A stretch of 64,000 bases of DNA from Aestuariispira insulae (GTDB taxonomy: Bacteria; Pseudomonadota; Alphaproteobacteria; UBA8366; Aestuariispiraceae), in contig NZ_QRDW01000001.1 of the NCBI RefSeq assembly GCF_003385955.1, positions 1,160,613-1,224,612 of the forward strand. Reading direction: 5' to 3'. The notes beneath the pieces are model-generated. The model was not told the origin of the DNA and made no database searches. It saw nothing but the letters and a program-made list of their open reading frames with translations. Made by a program: the position numbers and the translations under genes. Shown in pieces: positions 9,408 through 20,100 of this stretch. Positions within the stretch are counted from its first letter, which is position 1. Every line of letters starts with the position of its first letter.

Positions 9408-11342
9408 ATGAACAAAGATTTACTGCAGTCCAATCTCAAACTTCTTGAGGCCAGTCTCCCTCCGGGCCTGGCGGCGCAGTTGGCCGAACTTTCCCCCGGC
9501 TTTTCCATTACCGGATCGGTCGAGACAGGTGACCTCAATCTGATGGCGGGCGGGCGCCCTCTTTTTGAGCCGAATGCGATCCAACATTCACGTGAACAAA
9601 TCACTCGTTACCTGGAAAACCCCAACCGTTTTTATGCCCGTCTCGGTGGCCTGGATCCAAAAGCCACCGGCGTCGCCGACCGGATGATGCAGGAGATCCT
9701 GAAATCCCATCAGGGGCTTGAGCTTTCCACCCTACCGGAAGCCGGCGGCGGTTATCTCTTCATGTTTGGCCTGGGCATTGGCCTCGCTCTGTCCCCGCTG
9801 GTGGAACAACTGGATTTCCGGGATCTAATCGTCATCGAGGAAAGTCCCGAGTTTCTGAAACTGGCATTGTCCCTGGTTGACTGGTCTCCAATTGTTGATC
9901 GCATCACCGCACGCGGCGGCCAGATCCATTTCATCTTGAATGACAGCCCCGATGCGGCGATCAACCTGCTTGTACATGTGATACGCGGCCCCCATCACAG
10001 CCTGCTCGACGGGTCCTATGTCTTCCAGACCTATGGCAGCCCGTTCCTGAACGGGGCCGTGGCAAAACTGGCGGAGGTCCGGCCGCTTTTGTTCGGCCCC
10101 AAAGGGTTTGTCGAAGACGAGATGACCATGATGCGCAACAGCCTGGCCAATCTCAGCCAGGGCCCATACGGTTTTCTGGAAGACAAGACCGACCGATCGA
10201 TCAAAAATGTTCCCGCCTTTATCATCGGCAGCGGCCCTTCCATTGACGGCCAGTTCGACCTGATCCGGCAATGGCGCGACCGCGTTGTTATTTTTAGCGG
10301 CGGAACCGGGCTGAACGGATTGTTGGATAATGGCATCCGCCCCGATTTCCATTGCGAAATGGAAAACACCACCAATATTTTCGACGGCCTGACCCAGACC
10401 GCCGCCCGCCACGACCTGTCGGGCATCCGCCTGATCGCCAGCACATCAGTGGATCCGCGTGTGCCGGACATGTTTGATGATGTGATCTATTTCTTCCGCG
10501 ACACCATATCTTCCACACGGGCATTCGCGGGCCAGCACCAGCCTATGGCCTATGCGGTGCCGTCCGTCACCAACCTGGCCAGCCGTTCGGCGATAGCACT
10601 GGGCTATCCCCAGCATTGCTTGTTCGGAATCGATCTTGGCAGCAAGAAACCGGATCAGCACCATTCCGCCCATTCCATCTATACCCTCTCGGAAAAGCCT
10701 TCCTGGAACCGCGGCAATGACATGGACCCGCTGGCCATCCCGGTGAAAGGCGCACGTGGCGGTACGGTTTATTCCATCGCGTCCTTCATGCTGAGCCGGT
10801 CTTATTTCGAGCAATTGTTCCTGAGTTTCCCGCAATGCCAGTTTATTAATTGCAGTGATGGCGCTGACATCGCCGGAACCACCGCCATGGATCCTACGGA
10901 CATGACAATTCCTGCATCCCAGCGACCGGTGGCCGAGATCGTGGCACAAACCCGCGCGGAAATTCCCGATATCGGGCCGGAATATTTCCAGATCACCGAG
11001 CGTTTCCAGGAATATCGAAATGCCGCACATCAATGGCTGGACCAGGCCGAACAGGCGCTGTCCAAAACACCACCAGACCGTTTTGCCCCTCTCTATGAGG
11101 CGCTCTGGCCCCTGATCAACGAAGCAACCACGCAACAGGTGAACAGCCCGGACAAAGCAGCGAGATGGACATTCCTGGGGGGGATCGGCCGGGTTCTGCA
11201 ATTGGGCCATTTCCTGTCCCGGCGCATTGATCCCAAGGACCGGTCGGATTTCTGCCGAACCCTGCATCGCAGCATCGTTGAGCATCTTCCCGATATGCGC
11301 CGGCAATTAAACGACCTGGAACAGTCTCAGGGACAGGGCTGA
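9408..11342 (+). CDS. DUF115/Maf-type protein (MptE-like fold, flagellin glycosylation family)
   Basis: 644 residues from ATG 9408 (MNKDLLQSN); no strong ribosome binding site is visible and an in-frame TTG lies at 9360. The central part carries FIIGSGPSID followed by LDNGIRPDFHCEMEN, the hallmark of the DUF115 (MAF_flag10/MptE-like) family. In other bacteria Maf proteins are needed to attach nonulosonic acids to flagellin. The stop overlaps the start of the amidotransferase gene by one base (TGATG), so the two are translationally coupled. No flagellin or sialic-acid gene is in view, so the acceptor is unknown. Confidence 0.75.
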   Translation: MNKDLLQSNLKLLEASLPPGLAAQLAELSPGFSITGSVETGDLNLMAGGRPLFEPNAIQHSREQITRYLENPNRFYARLGGLDPKATGVADRMMQEILKSHQGLELSTLPEAGGGYLFMFGLGIGLALSPLVEQLDFRDLIVIEESPEFLKLALSLVDWSPIVDRITARGGQIHFILNDSPDAAINLLVHVIRGPHHSLLDGSYVFQTYGSPFLNGAVAKLAEVRPLLFGPKGFVEDEMTMMRNSLANLSQGPYGFLEDKTDRSIKNVPAFIIGSGPSIDGQFDLIRQWRDRVVIFSGGTGLNGLLDNGIRPDFHCEMENTTNIFDGLTQTAARHDLSGIRLIASTSVDPRVPDMFDDVIYFFRDTISSTRAFAGQHQPMAYAVPSVTNLASRSAIALGYPQHCLFGIDLGSKKPDQHHSAHSIYTLSEKPSWNRGNDMDPLAIPVKGARGGTVYSIASFMLSRSYFEQLFLSFPQCQFINCSDGADIAGTTAMDPTDMTIPASQRPVAEIVAQTRAEIPDIGPEYFQITERFQEYRNAAHQWLDQAEQALSKTPPDRFAPLYEALWPLINEATTQQVNSPDKAARWTFLGGIGRVLQLGHFLSRRIDPKDRSDFCRTLHRSIVEHLPDMRRQLNDLEQSQGQG

Positions 11343-13162
11343 TGTGCGGTATAGCCGGATATTTTGGCCCCGACGCCATTTCCCCCGACCGCCTGCAGGC
11401 AACCTTGACGGCCATGCATCACCGTGGCCCCGATGGCAGTGGTCAGGCAAGCCTGGCGGTTGGGGATAATCATCTGCATTTGCTGCATACGCGCCTGGCC
11501 ATCATTGATCCGGAAGCACGCTCGGACCAGCCCTTTGACGCGGATGACTGCCTGCTGGTTTTCAATGGCGAGATCTATAATTTCGTTGAATTGCGTGAAG
11601 AGCTGGCGCAGCTGGGGCACCAGTTTGAAACAACCGGCGATACCGAAGTCATCATCAAGGCCTATCGAGCCTGGGGCCTGGATTGCATCAGCCGGTTTGA
11701 AGGCATGTTCGCCTTTGCGATTTTTGACCGGCAGGAACACTGCCTGATCCTTGCCAGGGACGGCTTTGGGGAAAAACCGCTTTTCATTCACCAGGATGGG
11801 CGAGGTCTCTATTTCGCGTCCGAGATCAAGCTTCTCCGGCAGATGGGTGTGCAGGCGGGCGACATCAATCAGGATCGCATGGAACGGTTCCTGATCCATG
11901 GATACCGCGCACTAAATGGCCGTGCGGATTCATTTTACGAAAATATCACGCCTTTCCCACCAGGCCATCATGCCCGCCTGTCCTCCCCCGCCGATTATCA
12001 GCCCCGTTCCTATTGGCAGCTTACGCACGATCCTCAGCCCATGAATTGGATGGAGGCGGTAGAAGGTACCAAACATCATCTGAAAAATGCCATCAAGCTT
12101 CGGCTCCGGGCAGATACCAACGTGGCGATCACCTTAAGCGGCGGCATCGACTCCAACGTTCTGGCGGCCATTGCCGCCCATGAGTTTGACCAGACCATTC
12201 ACAGTTTTTCCATGCTTGAGGCCGAGATCGGCTATAACGAGGAACCCCTGATCAACCGGGCCGTGGAAGCCCTTCAATGCGATCACCATATCATGCGGGT
12301 TCATGGCCATGATTTCATGGACCGCCTGGCGCGCATCGTGCACCAGCAAGACGCGCCGGTGCCCACCATCGCCATGTATTTGGACGCCTGGCTGGCCGAA
12401 TCGGTAAGCGAAGCGGGCTATAAGGTCGCGCTCAATGGCATGGGTTCCGACGAGCTGTTCAGCGGCTATTACGATCACTACCTTTATTATCTGGCTGGTT
12501 TTGACGGCACGCCTGCCTATGAGGAAAAGGTGTCAGAATGGCGCGCTTCCATGGGGCAATGGATCCGGAACCCGTTGCTGAAAGACCCGCACCGGTTTTC
12601 CAGGGAGCCCGGCTTCCGGGATCATCTCTATCTCAGCATGCCGGATATCGGGGAATTCACCTGCCGCCCACCGGGTGCCTACGGCCTGGAACGGGATTAC
12701 AGCCGGGATCTGTTACGCAACCGGATGCTCAACGAGTTGCATCATGAGGCGGTGCCGGTCTATTTGCTGGCCGGGGACCATAACTGGATGGCGCAATCCG
12801 TTGAATCCAGAAGCGCTTATCTCGACCGGGACCTGGCCCGGTTCCTCTATAGCGTCCCCAGTGAGTTATTGTTCCGCGACGGGCGGGCCAAGGCGTTGCT
12901 GCGCGAGGCTGGACGCGGCCTGGTGCCGCCGGAGATCCTGGATATGTCGCGCAAGGTCGGCTTCAATGCCCGGATCACATCCCTGCTTTACCGGGACAAT
13001 CCGGATGTTGTGGAACGCCTGATGAGCGACACCCCAGTTTTCGACATCTTGCGCCGGGACCGGATCGAACAGCTGATGAAACCAGACACCCCGCTGGAAG
13101 GCTATGACAATTTCCTCTTTGCCTTTGCCTCCGCACAGCTTTTCTACCTGAACGAGGCCTGA
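11342..13162 (+). CDS. asnB: Glutamine-hydrolysing asparagine synthetase-type amidotransferase
   Basis: 606 residues with both expected domains. Cys2 right after the initiator methionine (MCGIAGYF) is the N-terminal nucleophile of a class II glutamine amidotransferase; RGPDG and NGEIYN are conserved substrate contacts. The synthetase domain carries the PP-loop SGGIDS (266-271). AsnB makes asparagine from aspartate, but paralogues amidate sugars in surface-glycan clusters. Coupling to a DUF115/Maf-type gene favours a glycan-related role here; this is inference from context only. Confidence 0.85.
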   Translation: MCGIAGYFGPDAISPDRLQATLTAMHHRGPDGSGQASLAVGDNHLHLLHTRLAIIDPEARSDQPFDADDCLLVFNGEIYNFVELREELAQLGHQFETTGDTEVIIKAYRAWGLDCISRFEGMFAFAIFDRQEHCLILARDGFGEKPLFIHQDGRGLYFASEIKLLRQMGVQAGDINQDRMERFLIHGYRALNGRADSFYENITPFPPGHHARLSSPADYQPRSYWQLTHDPQPMNWMEAVEGTKHHLKNAIKLRLRADTNVAITLSGGIDSNVLAAIAAHEFDQTIHSFSMLEAEIGYNEEPLINRAVEALQCDHHIMRVHGHDFMDRLARIVHQQDAPVPTIAMYLDAWLAESVSEAGYKVALNGMGSDELFSGYYDHYLYYLAGFDGTPAYEEKVSEWRASMGQWIRNPLLKDPHRFSREPGFRDHLYLSMPDIGEFTCRPPGAYGLERDYSRDLLRNRMLNELHHEAVPVYLLAGDHNWMAQSVESRSAYLDRDLARFLYSVPSELLFRDGRAKALLREAGRGLVPPEILDMSRKVGFNARITSLLYRDNPDVVERLMSDTPVFDILRRDRIEQLMKPDTPLEGYDNFLFAFASAQLFYLNEA

Positions 13163-13163
13163 T

Positions 13164-13502
13164 TTAGAAAACCCGCCCTTCGAACGGGTTAATGCCACTG
13201 CGGTCTTCCACTTCCACGACCCAAAGATCGGGATCACGTTTCAGGGACCGCTCGATATAGGCATCCGCCTCAGTTTCCTGTACAGTCCCGCCTTTCAGCG
13301 CCGCCATCCAGCCCATGACCCCATCCATGTCCCGGGCCTGGCTGAAAACCCTGAAACCATCGCCCAGCAGGTTCATCTTCACGATGACCAACCCGCTATT
13401 GGCCTCTCCCTTATGCAAAATCGCAACCGGCACAGCTTCAGCGCTCAGGCGTCGGATCTGTGCGCCGATCCAGATATGGGTGGGCAGGCGTTCTTCGAAC
13501 AT
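13164..13502 (-). CDS. DUF1491 family protein
   Basis: 112 residues, the usual size for this small family of unknown function, which I know mainly from alphaproteobacteria. The C-terminal run RDPDLWVVEVEDR followed by NPFEGRVF is its recognisable signature. No membrane segment or known catalytic motif. AGGAAT lies upstream of the ATG. A GC-rich hairpin (13517-13534) lies just upstream of the start, in the probable leader. It is convergent with asnB, with one base between the stops. Confidence 0.8.
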   Translation of the reverse strand: MFEERLPTHIWIGAQIRRLSAEAVPVAILHKGEANSGLVIVKMNLLGDGFRVFSQARDMDGVMGWMAALKGGTVQETEADAYIERSLKRDPDLWVVEVEDRSGINPFEGRVF

Positions 13503-13575
13503 TGTTTTTTATTCCTGTGCAGGGCTAAAGCCCCGCCTTAGATGAATGGATTGAGTTTGGAAAGGGAAAACCGGC

Positions 13576-14154
13576 TCAGGCGTGACCCGCCTCACCGGAC
13601 AAAAGGGAAAGGTCAATTCCGATCTTGCTGATGGCACGCTGCCATTTGGAACCCAGATCCTCATCAAAGACCAGCTGTTCATCCGCCGGGCAATGCAGCC
13701 AGGCATTTTCCTGGATTTCCTCATCAAGCTGCCCGGCACCCCAGCCGGCATACCCCAGCGCCAGCAGGCTTTCACGCGGGCCATCCCCGGTGGCAATATC
13801 GCGCAGGATATCAATGGTGGCGGTCAATCCGACCCCATTGCCCATCTGGACGGTGCCTTCCCGGAAATAATCGCTGGAATGAAGCACGAACCCACGCCCG
13901 GCTTCGACCGGCCCGCCAAAATGCACCAGGATTTCCTGTCCCTGGTCCGGCGGCGGCAGGCGCAACTGTTCCAGAAGTTCGTTAAAGGTCAGGGTATCGA
14001 TCAAACGATTCACAACAAGGCCCATGGCCCCGTCTTCGTTATGGACACAGACATAGATTACGGTGCGTTCGAACCGCGGATCCGTCATGCTTGGCATGGC
14101 CACCAGCAGTTGCCCCGCAAGATACCCCTTGTTGTCGTCCATGTCAGAAACCAT
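13576..14154 (-). CDS. YqgE/AlgH family protein (UPF0301)
   Basis: 192 residues, typical length. The N-terminal pattern GYLAGQLLVAMPSM, then DPRFERTVIYVC and GLVVNR, is diagnostic of the YqgE/AlgH family; its biochemical role is unsettled (AlgH was linked to alginate regulation in Pseudomonas). Cytoplasmic, no signal peptide. A second in-frame ATG lies 12 bases downstream. Same strand as the DUF1491 gene, 73 bases apart, so the two may be co-transcribed. Confidence 0.9.
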   Translation of the reverse strand: MVSDMDDNKGYLAGQLLVAMPSMTDPRFERTVIYVCVHNEDGAMGLVVNRLIDTLTFNELLEQLRLPPPDQGQEILVHFGGPVEAGRGFVLHSSDYFREGTVQMGNGVGLTATIDILRDIATGDGPRESLLALGYAGWGAGQLDEEIQENAWLHCPADEQLVFDEDLGSKWQRAISKIGIDLSLLSGEAGHA

Positions 14155-14408
14155 GAATTATTGATCCGATCTGCGTCATTTGGTCCGCTGTAATATCCTC
14201 TTCCGACATAGTAATCCAGAGCAGGAAGTGCATCGCAGACAGAAGCCAAGTGTATCCCAATACAGTTTAAAAAGTGTAACCAAAGCTATTCCGTCCCGTT
14301 GACCGGCACACGGAATTTTGAAAAACCCGGATCGGAAATGGGCTGGATCTCCGGCTTTGCGGGATTATATTTAGCTCAACTTGCCCGTTATAATTATCGA
14401 GACCGGTT

Positions 14409-16553
14409 TTGATCAGACATCCGTTTCCCACGCCTTCCCTGCTTTTTGGCTTCCTGGCCCTTTTTTTCGCTCCGCCCCATTCCGCCCAGGCGGGATCCGG
14501 CGAATGGGATCGCAATGAGCATGCGGCCGTGCGGTTGATCTCGGCCATTGAGGGCACCGGGGAAAGAGACGCCTTGCCGTTAGGTCTCGAGTTCCAGTTG
14601 CAGCCGGGCTGGAAAATTTATTGGCGCACACCGGGCGATGCCGGCTTCCCCCCCATTCCGGACTGGAGCCCATCGGCCAATGTCTCCAATGTCGAGATGC
14701 GCTGGCCACGCCCGGACCGGTTTGAAATCTTTGATCTTGAAACCCTGGGCTATAAGGATGAAGTGGTTTTTCCGCTGACCGTCATCCCGGAAACACCGGG
14801 TGCGCCGCTGCAATTGGCCGCGAAGATCCCCTATCTGGCCTGTAGTGAGGTCTGCATTCCCTATGAGGCCAATCTTTCCCTGAACCTGCCCGCAGGTGCG
14901 GATACCGCCTCGCCGGACGCCCATTTAATCAGCCGTTATGACGGGGCCGTGCCGGTGCCGGCCGATCAAGCCGGTATCACTTTTCCACAGGCCGGTTTCG
15001 ACATCAAAGAGGATGTCATCACACTGCAGATTCAAGCAACCAGTCGCGTTGGATTTGATCAGCCGGATCTGATCGTCGAAGGGCCGGAAGGCAGCTATTT
15101 TCATAAACCTAAAGTCCAGTTGGCGGCGGCGAATGATCAAGCGGTCTTCACGGTTCAAGGCGGAGGCGTAAAAGAAGACGCGATGCTGGCGGACGCCATT
15201 ACAGTCACTCTTTGGGATGGCACCCGATCTGTTGAGGCCCCCGTCTCCCTCTCCACCGGGTTGCCGTTTATTGCCTCCGCGACAAATGCACCCGCCGATT
15301 CCGGCCTCTGGACCATCCTGGGTTTTGCCCTTCTTGGCGGTTTGATCCTCAATCTGATGCCCTGTGTCTTGCCGGTGCTTTCACTGAAGTTGCTGTCCGT
15401 ACTGAGCCATGGCGGCAGTGCGCGCCGGACCGTCCGCGTCGGATTCCTGGCCTCCGCAGCCGGGATCCTGACCGCATTCCTGATCCTGGGTGGCGCGCTG
15501 GCCCTGATGAAACAGGCCGGCATTGCCGTCGGCTGGGGCATCCAGTTCCAGAACCCGCTGTTCATCACCGTAATGATCCTGGTGGTAATTCTGTTTGCCG
15601 CTAACTTAATGGGCCTGTTCCAATTGCGCCTGCCCGGATCCCTCTCCAACTATGCCGCCAATGCCGGGCGCGGCCAAAAAGGGCTTGGCGGACATTTCAT
15701 CACCGGCATGTTTGCAACCCTACTGGCAACCCCCTGTTCCGCACCGTTTCTTGGCCCCGCCGTGGGATTTGCTCTGAGCCGGGACACAGCCGATATCCTG
15801 ATGGTTTTCACAATGCTGGGCCTCGGCCTTGCGCTGCCCTATCTCATGATTGCCGCTCTACCGGGCCTGGTCTCTTTTCTGCCGCGCCCCGGCAATTGGA
15901 TGAACAAGATGAAACTGGTGCTGTCATTGGCGCTGATCGGCACCGCCGCCTGGCTGCTGACCGTGCTGGATGGGATCGCGGGCAGCGAACTGGTCACGAT
16001 CATTGCCGCCTTCACAGCGCTGATACTGGCGGTTCTTCTGGTGCGCAGCAAGCTGCCGGCGGCGCGCGTGGCGCGTATGGCCCCCTTGCTGGTCCTGCTG
16101 CTGGCAGGCAGTGCCGTTACCGCGGTCACCCTCAAGGCCCCCAGCCCAGCGCCGATCCGTCCGGCCAGCCCGGATAACTGGATTTCCTTTGACGAAACCG
16201 CCATCCCGGCTCTGGTCGGCCAGGGGCAGGTTGTTTTTGTCGATGTTACCGCCGACTGGTGCATCACCTGCCTGTTCAACAAGAAAAATGTCTTGGAAGC
16301 TGAACCGGTCGCCAGCCTTCTTGCCAGTGGGAACGTCACCCTGATGCGGGCCGACTGGACCCGGCCCGACCCGGCAATCGCCGATTATCTGAACCGGCAC
16401 GGCCGCTATGGCATCCCCTTCAACATGATCTATGGCCCGGGCCAGCCGGACGGAATCGCCCTGTCCGAGTTCCTGATCAGCGGTGAAGTGGTCGAGGCCC
16501 TGGACCAGGCCGCTGGGGCAAAAGGCCTGGCGAACGCAGATTCATTCAATTGA
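14409..16553 (+). CDS. ScsB/DsbD-like membrane thiol-disulfide reductase
   Basis: 714 residues. The start is TTG: a stop lies in frame at 14391-14393 and no ATG occurs before the signal peptide. Residues 1-28 form a secretion signal. A periplasmic domain with a CSEVC pair (about 145) is followed by a multi-helix membrane core containing NLMPCVLP and TPCSAPF, the two redox cysteines of the DsbD/CcdA transporter fold. The C-terminal thioredoxin domain has C618-x-x-C621 (DWCITC). The architecture matches ScsB, which passes electrons from cytoplasmic thioredoxin to periplasmic partners in metal and peroxide defence. A peroxiredoxin gene follows 87 bases later. Confidence 0.88.
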   Translation: MIRHPFPTPSLLFGFLALFFAPPHSAQAGSGEWDRNEHAAVRLISAIEGTGERDALPLGLEFQLQPGWKIYWRTPGDAGFPPIPDWSPSANVSNVEMRWPRPDRFEIFDLETLGYKDEVVFPLTVIPETPGAPLQLAAKIPYLACSEVCIPYEANLSLNLPAGADTASPDAHLISRYDGAVPVPADQAGITFPQAGFDIKEDVITLQIQATSRVGFDQPDLIVEGPEGSYFHKPKVQLAAANDQAVFTVQGGGVKEDAMLADAITVTLWDGTRSVEAPVSLSTGLPFIASATNAPADSGLWTILGFALLGGLILNLMPCVLPVLSLKLLSVLSHGGSARRTVRVGFLASAAGILTAFLILGGALALMKQAGIAVGWGIQFQNPLFITVMILVVILFAANLMGLFQLRLPGSLSNYAANAGRGQKGLGGHFITGMFATLLATPCSAPFLGPAVGFALSRDTADILMVFTMLGLGLALPYLMIAALPGLVSFLPRPGNWMNKMKLVLSLALIGTAAWLLTVLDGIAGSELVTIIAAFTALILAVLLVRSKLPAARVARMAPLLVLLLAGSAVTAVTLKAPSPAPIRPASPDNWISFDETAIPALVGQGQVVFVDVTADWCITCLFNKKNVLEAEPVASLLASGNVTLMRADWTRPDPAIADYLNRHGRYGIPFNMIYGPGQPDGIALSEFLISGEVVEALDQAAGAKGLANADSFN

Positions 16554-16640
16554 CACTGGTAAAATCCCTCAGATGTCTTACCTATGTAGATTGATGGGGA
16601 ATAATCCCGGAACAAATACAATCACTGATGGAGTGGGAAA

Positions 16641-17120
16641 ATGGTCAAGGTAGGCGATAAGATTTCTGACGTTGGCTTCAAGGTCATGGGTGCCGACGGC
16701 CCCCAGGATATGAGCGCATCAGACCTGTTTGACGGCAAAAAAGTTGTTGTCTTCTCGGTGCCGGGTGCCTTCACCCCCACTTGCTCCGCCAAGCATCTGC
16801 CGGGCTTTATCGAGCAGCATGACGCCCTGAAATCCAAAGGGGTCGACACCATTGCCTGTGTCGCGGTGAATGATGCCTTCGTCATGGACGCCTGGGGCAA
16901 ATCCCAGGGGGCTGGTGACAAGGTGGTCATGCTGGCCGATGGCAGCGGCGACTGGACCAAATCCGTTGATCTGGAACTGGATCTGACCGCTGCGGGCCTT
17001 GGCAAACGCGGCCAGCGTTTCGCCATGATCGTCGATAACGGCACCATCAGTCATCTGGCAGTCGAAGAAGGCGGTGCCTTTGACGTTTCCTCTGCGGAAA
17101 AAATCCTCGAAGCGCTCTAA
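16641..17120 (+). CDS. Peroxiredoxin, Prx5 type
   Basis: 159 residues. PGAFTPTCS contains the peroxidatic cysteine C48 and is the classic Prx5/AhpC-TSA signature; it reduces hydrogen peroxide and organic peroxides. No glutaredoxin domain is fused, so reduction must come from a separate thiol system. GGAG lies 9 bases before the ATG. It follows the ScsB-like gene on the same strand, which suggests a shared redox-defence role, although ScsB acts in the periplasm and this protein has no signal peptide. Confidence 0.92.
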   Translation: MVKVGDKISDVGFKVMGADGPQDMSASDLFDGKKVVVFSVPGAFTPTCSAKHLPGFIEQHDALKSKGVDTIACVAVNDAFVMDAWGKSQGAGDKVVMLADGSGDWTKSVDLELDLTAAGLGKRGQRFAMIVDNGTISHLAVEEGGAFDVSSAEKILEAL

Positions 17121-17145
17121 TTGTCTGCTGAGAATGATTTTTGCA

Positions 17146-17178
17146 ACGGCCCGCATATCCTGCGGGCCGTCTTCATTT
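17146..17178. terminator. Hairpin between convergent peroxiredoxin and hybrid kinase genes
   Basis: Perfect 10-bp stem (17146-17155 with 17161-17170) with loop TATCC. The T tract on the plus strand is interrupted (CTTCATTT), so termination may be moderate. It lies 25 bases after the peroxiredoxin stop and 3 bases short of the kinase stop. Confidence 0.7.
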
Positions 17179-20100
17179 GATCAGAAGGCGGAACTGACGT
17201 TCCGTTTCCTCGCCCGTATCAGATAACTGCGGCACCAGATCGGACAACAGCTTACGCTCTTCCCGTCGGGCGGCCTTTTCAACATCCTTGGCCAGTAAAT
17301 GCAGCTTGGTTGCGCCGAAACTGCCTGCACTGCTTTTCAGAGCATGGGCTTCCTTGGCAATGGTTTCCGAATCACCATCAGGCTCCGCTTCGTTAATGCG
17401 TGACACCCGCCCGACCAGCTCATTCAGGAAAACATCAATCAGTTGGGGCACAACCTCCGGGCCGGCATCTTCCTGCAACTGCCGAAAAACAATCTCATCC
17501 ACCACAGGTGACATCTCAATTTTCGGACTTGGACCGGCCTTGGCCTCCGTATCGTTCGAAACAGCCAAGACCGGGCTGGCAGCTTGCGGACTGGCCGACA
17601 CCGTCTGGGCCTGGATTGGGGCTTGCAGCGGTTCCGACGGTGCAACAGAAGCCCCCTCCACCTTCTCCTGTGCCGACAGGTCCTCCGGTGATTTGGGCGG
17701 ACAAAATTCCGATATCGCTTTCAGCAGTTCCTCACCACGCAGGGGTTTGGTCAAATAATCATCCATGCCGGCAGAGAGGAACCGTTCGCGGTCACCCGGC
17801 ATGGCATGGGCGGTCAATGCTATGATCGGCACAGTCGCACCGGCCACGTCCAGGGACCGAATCGCCTTGGTGGCCTCCACGCCGTCCATATTGGGCATAG
17901 AGATATCCATCAAAACCAGATCATAGGAAAGACGCTTGATCGCCTCGACCGCCTCAACGCCGTCTTTGACCCAATCGACCCGGAAACCCGCCCGGCGTAA
18001 AATGACCGAGGCGACCATACGGTTGGTCGGGCTGTCTTCCGCCAGCAGCAGCCGATAGCCCGCACCAATCGTCCTGGCCGCCTGATCTGCTTCAGTCGGG
18101 CCCTGTTCGGTCTGGATGATTTCCCCGCTCAGCGTCTCCAATGCCGACTTCAGCATCTCTTTTTGCAGAGGCTTGGCCAGGATCCCGGTGATCGCATCTG
18201 TTGGCAACTCACCTTCATTGCGCAACTGAATGCTGCCCGGCCGCAGCAGGAAGACCGGGGTATCAATGTTGAGATCCCGCAATTTGCTGGCCAGGTAAAA
18301 ACCGGTTTCATCCTGCGGGCGACAATCAATCATGACCACATCAAAATCACTGCCGGTCAGGCGTGCGACCGCATCATTTTCGGTCTGTACATTCACCACT
18401 TTATGCCCGTCACCGCGCAGGCATTTAATCGTCAGATCGGACGTGATTCCCTCATCCGACCAGAACAGAATCTTGCGGGCCACAGGCGCTTTCCTGGGCG
18501 CAATGACCGCTTCCGCCGGATCCCGTTTCAACTGCACTGAAAAACTGAAAACGCTGCCTTTTCCCGGTTCACTATTCACCCAGACAGCCCCTTTCATCGC
18601 CTCAACCAACCGCCGGGTGATGGTCAGCCCCAGGCCTGTGCCGCCAAAACGTCTGGAATAGGAAGCATCCAACTGGATAAATTCGGCAAAAAGCGTTTCC
18701 TGGGCTTCGTAGGGAATGCCGATCCCCGTATCCGTAACGGCCCCACTGAGGACAACGGTTTCACCATCTTCGGCGGCCAGGGCCAATTCGACGGTAACAC
18801 CGCCACGTTCGGTGAATTTGACCGCGTTGCCTGCCAGGTTGAAGATGATCTGGCGTAAGCGCCCGGGATCCCCCAGCAGATGCCCGGGCACCGACGGATC
18901 CACGTAAGAAAGTACTTCAATGCCTTTGGCATGCGCCCTGGGGGCCAGGACCTCGACCACGCCGGATACCAGGTCAGAGGGATCAAAGGCGGTTTCCTCC
19001 AGTTCCAGCTTGCCCGCTTCGATCTTGGAGAAATCAAGCACATCTTCAATGAGTGAAAGCAGCATCTCCCCGGATTCCCGCGCCGTCATCACATAACCGC
19101 GCTGTTCGGGATCCAGTTTACTGTCCAGCATAAGCCCCAAGAGGCCGATCACCCCATTGAGCGGCGTGCGCATCTCGTGACTCATGATTGCCAGGAATTC
19201 CGATTTTGCCTTGGTGGCGATCCGGGCCTCGCTCAGGGCATCGCGCAATTTGAGCTCGGCCTGTTTCCGGTCCGTAATGTCGCTGCGGATCCCGACCATC
19301 CCACCGCTTTCAATGCGCTGATCCCGGGCCAGGATCCAGCGCCCGTCGGACAGTTCCTCTTCAAAGGGTGCCTCGCCGAGATGGGCCGCCAGGCGCCGGG
19401 CGATCCATTCTTTTTCCCGCCCGGCCGCATCGGCGTGAATGCCCTTTTTCACAGCCGACCGACACATATCCTCAAACTGGATGCCGGCGGCAAAATCTTC
19501 TTCATCGCCCTGATAAATCTCGCGGTAAACGCTGTTGGCCATCAACAGACGATCCGAGGCGTCAAAGAGGGCAAATCCCTCGCTCACCCCTTCAATCGCC
19601 TGAGCCAGGGCTTCTTTGGCCTCATCGGCCTCACGCCTGGTCAATTCAACAACATTGATTTGGCGGGCCAGCAAAAACACCACCACCGCGACACTCAGCC
19701 CCAGCGCAATCAGGTCGATTGCCAGGCGGTTCAGGATTTCGTCAATCCGGGTTTCCGAATCCGCGATCATACTGGTTTCAAAACGCAACCCATCTAAAGC
19801 AAGCTGATGAACACGCGAGCGCATCAAGACCAGCCCTTCATAAGTCTGAGTCAAAGCCTCCCGATCCCCTTCCTGCAGGGAGGCCATCCGTTCATCTATA
19901 TGAACCAGGGCTTCACGCAGCTCATCAAAGGTTTCCCGATGGGCTAACAGGATCCTGGAACGCGGATCCGGGGCATTTTCCTGAAACAGGTTCAATCGGC
20001 TCCAGAGCACATCCACCCGCTGACTGAGCTGCTCATCCGCGCCAGCCCGGATACCGGCTTTTGTCATCAAGAGGCTCTCCAATACCTGCTGATAGGCAAG

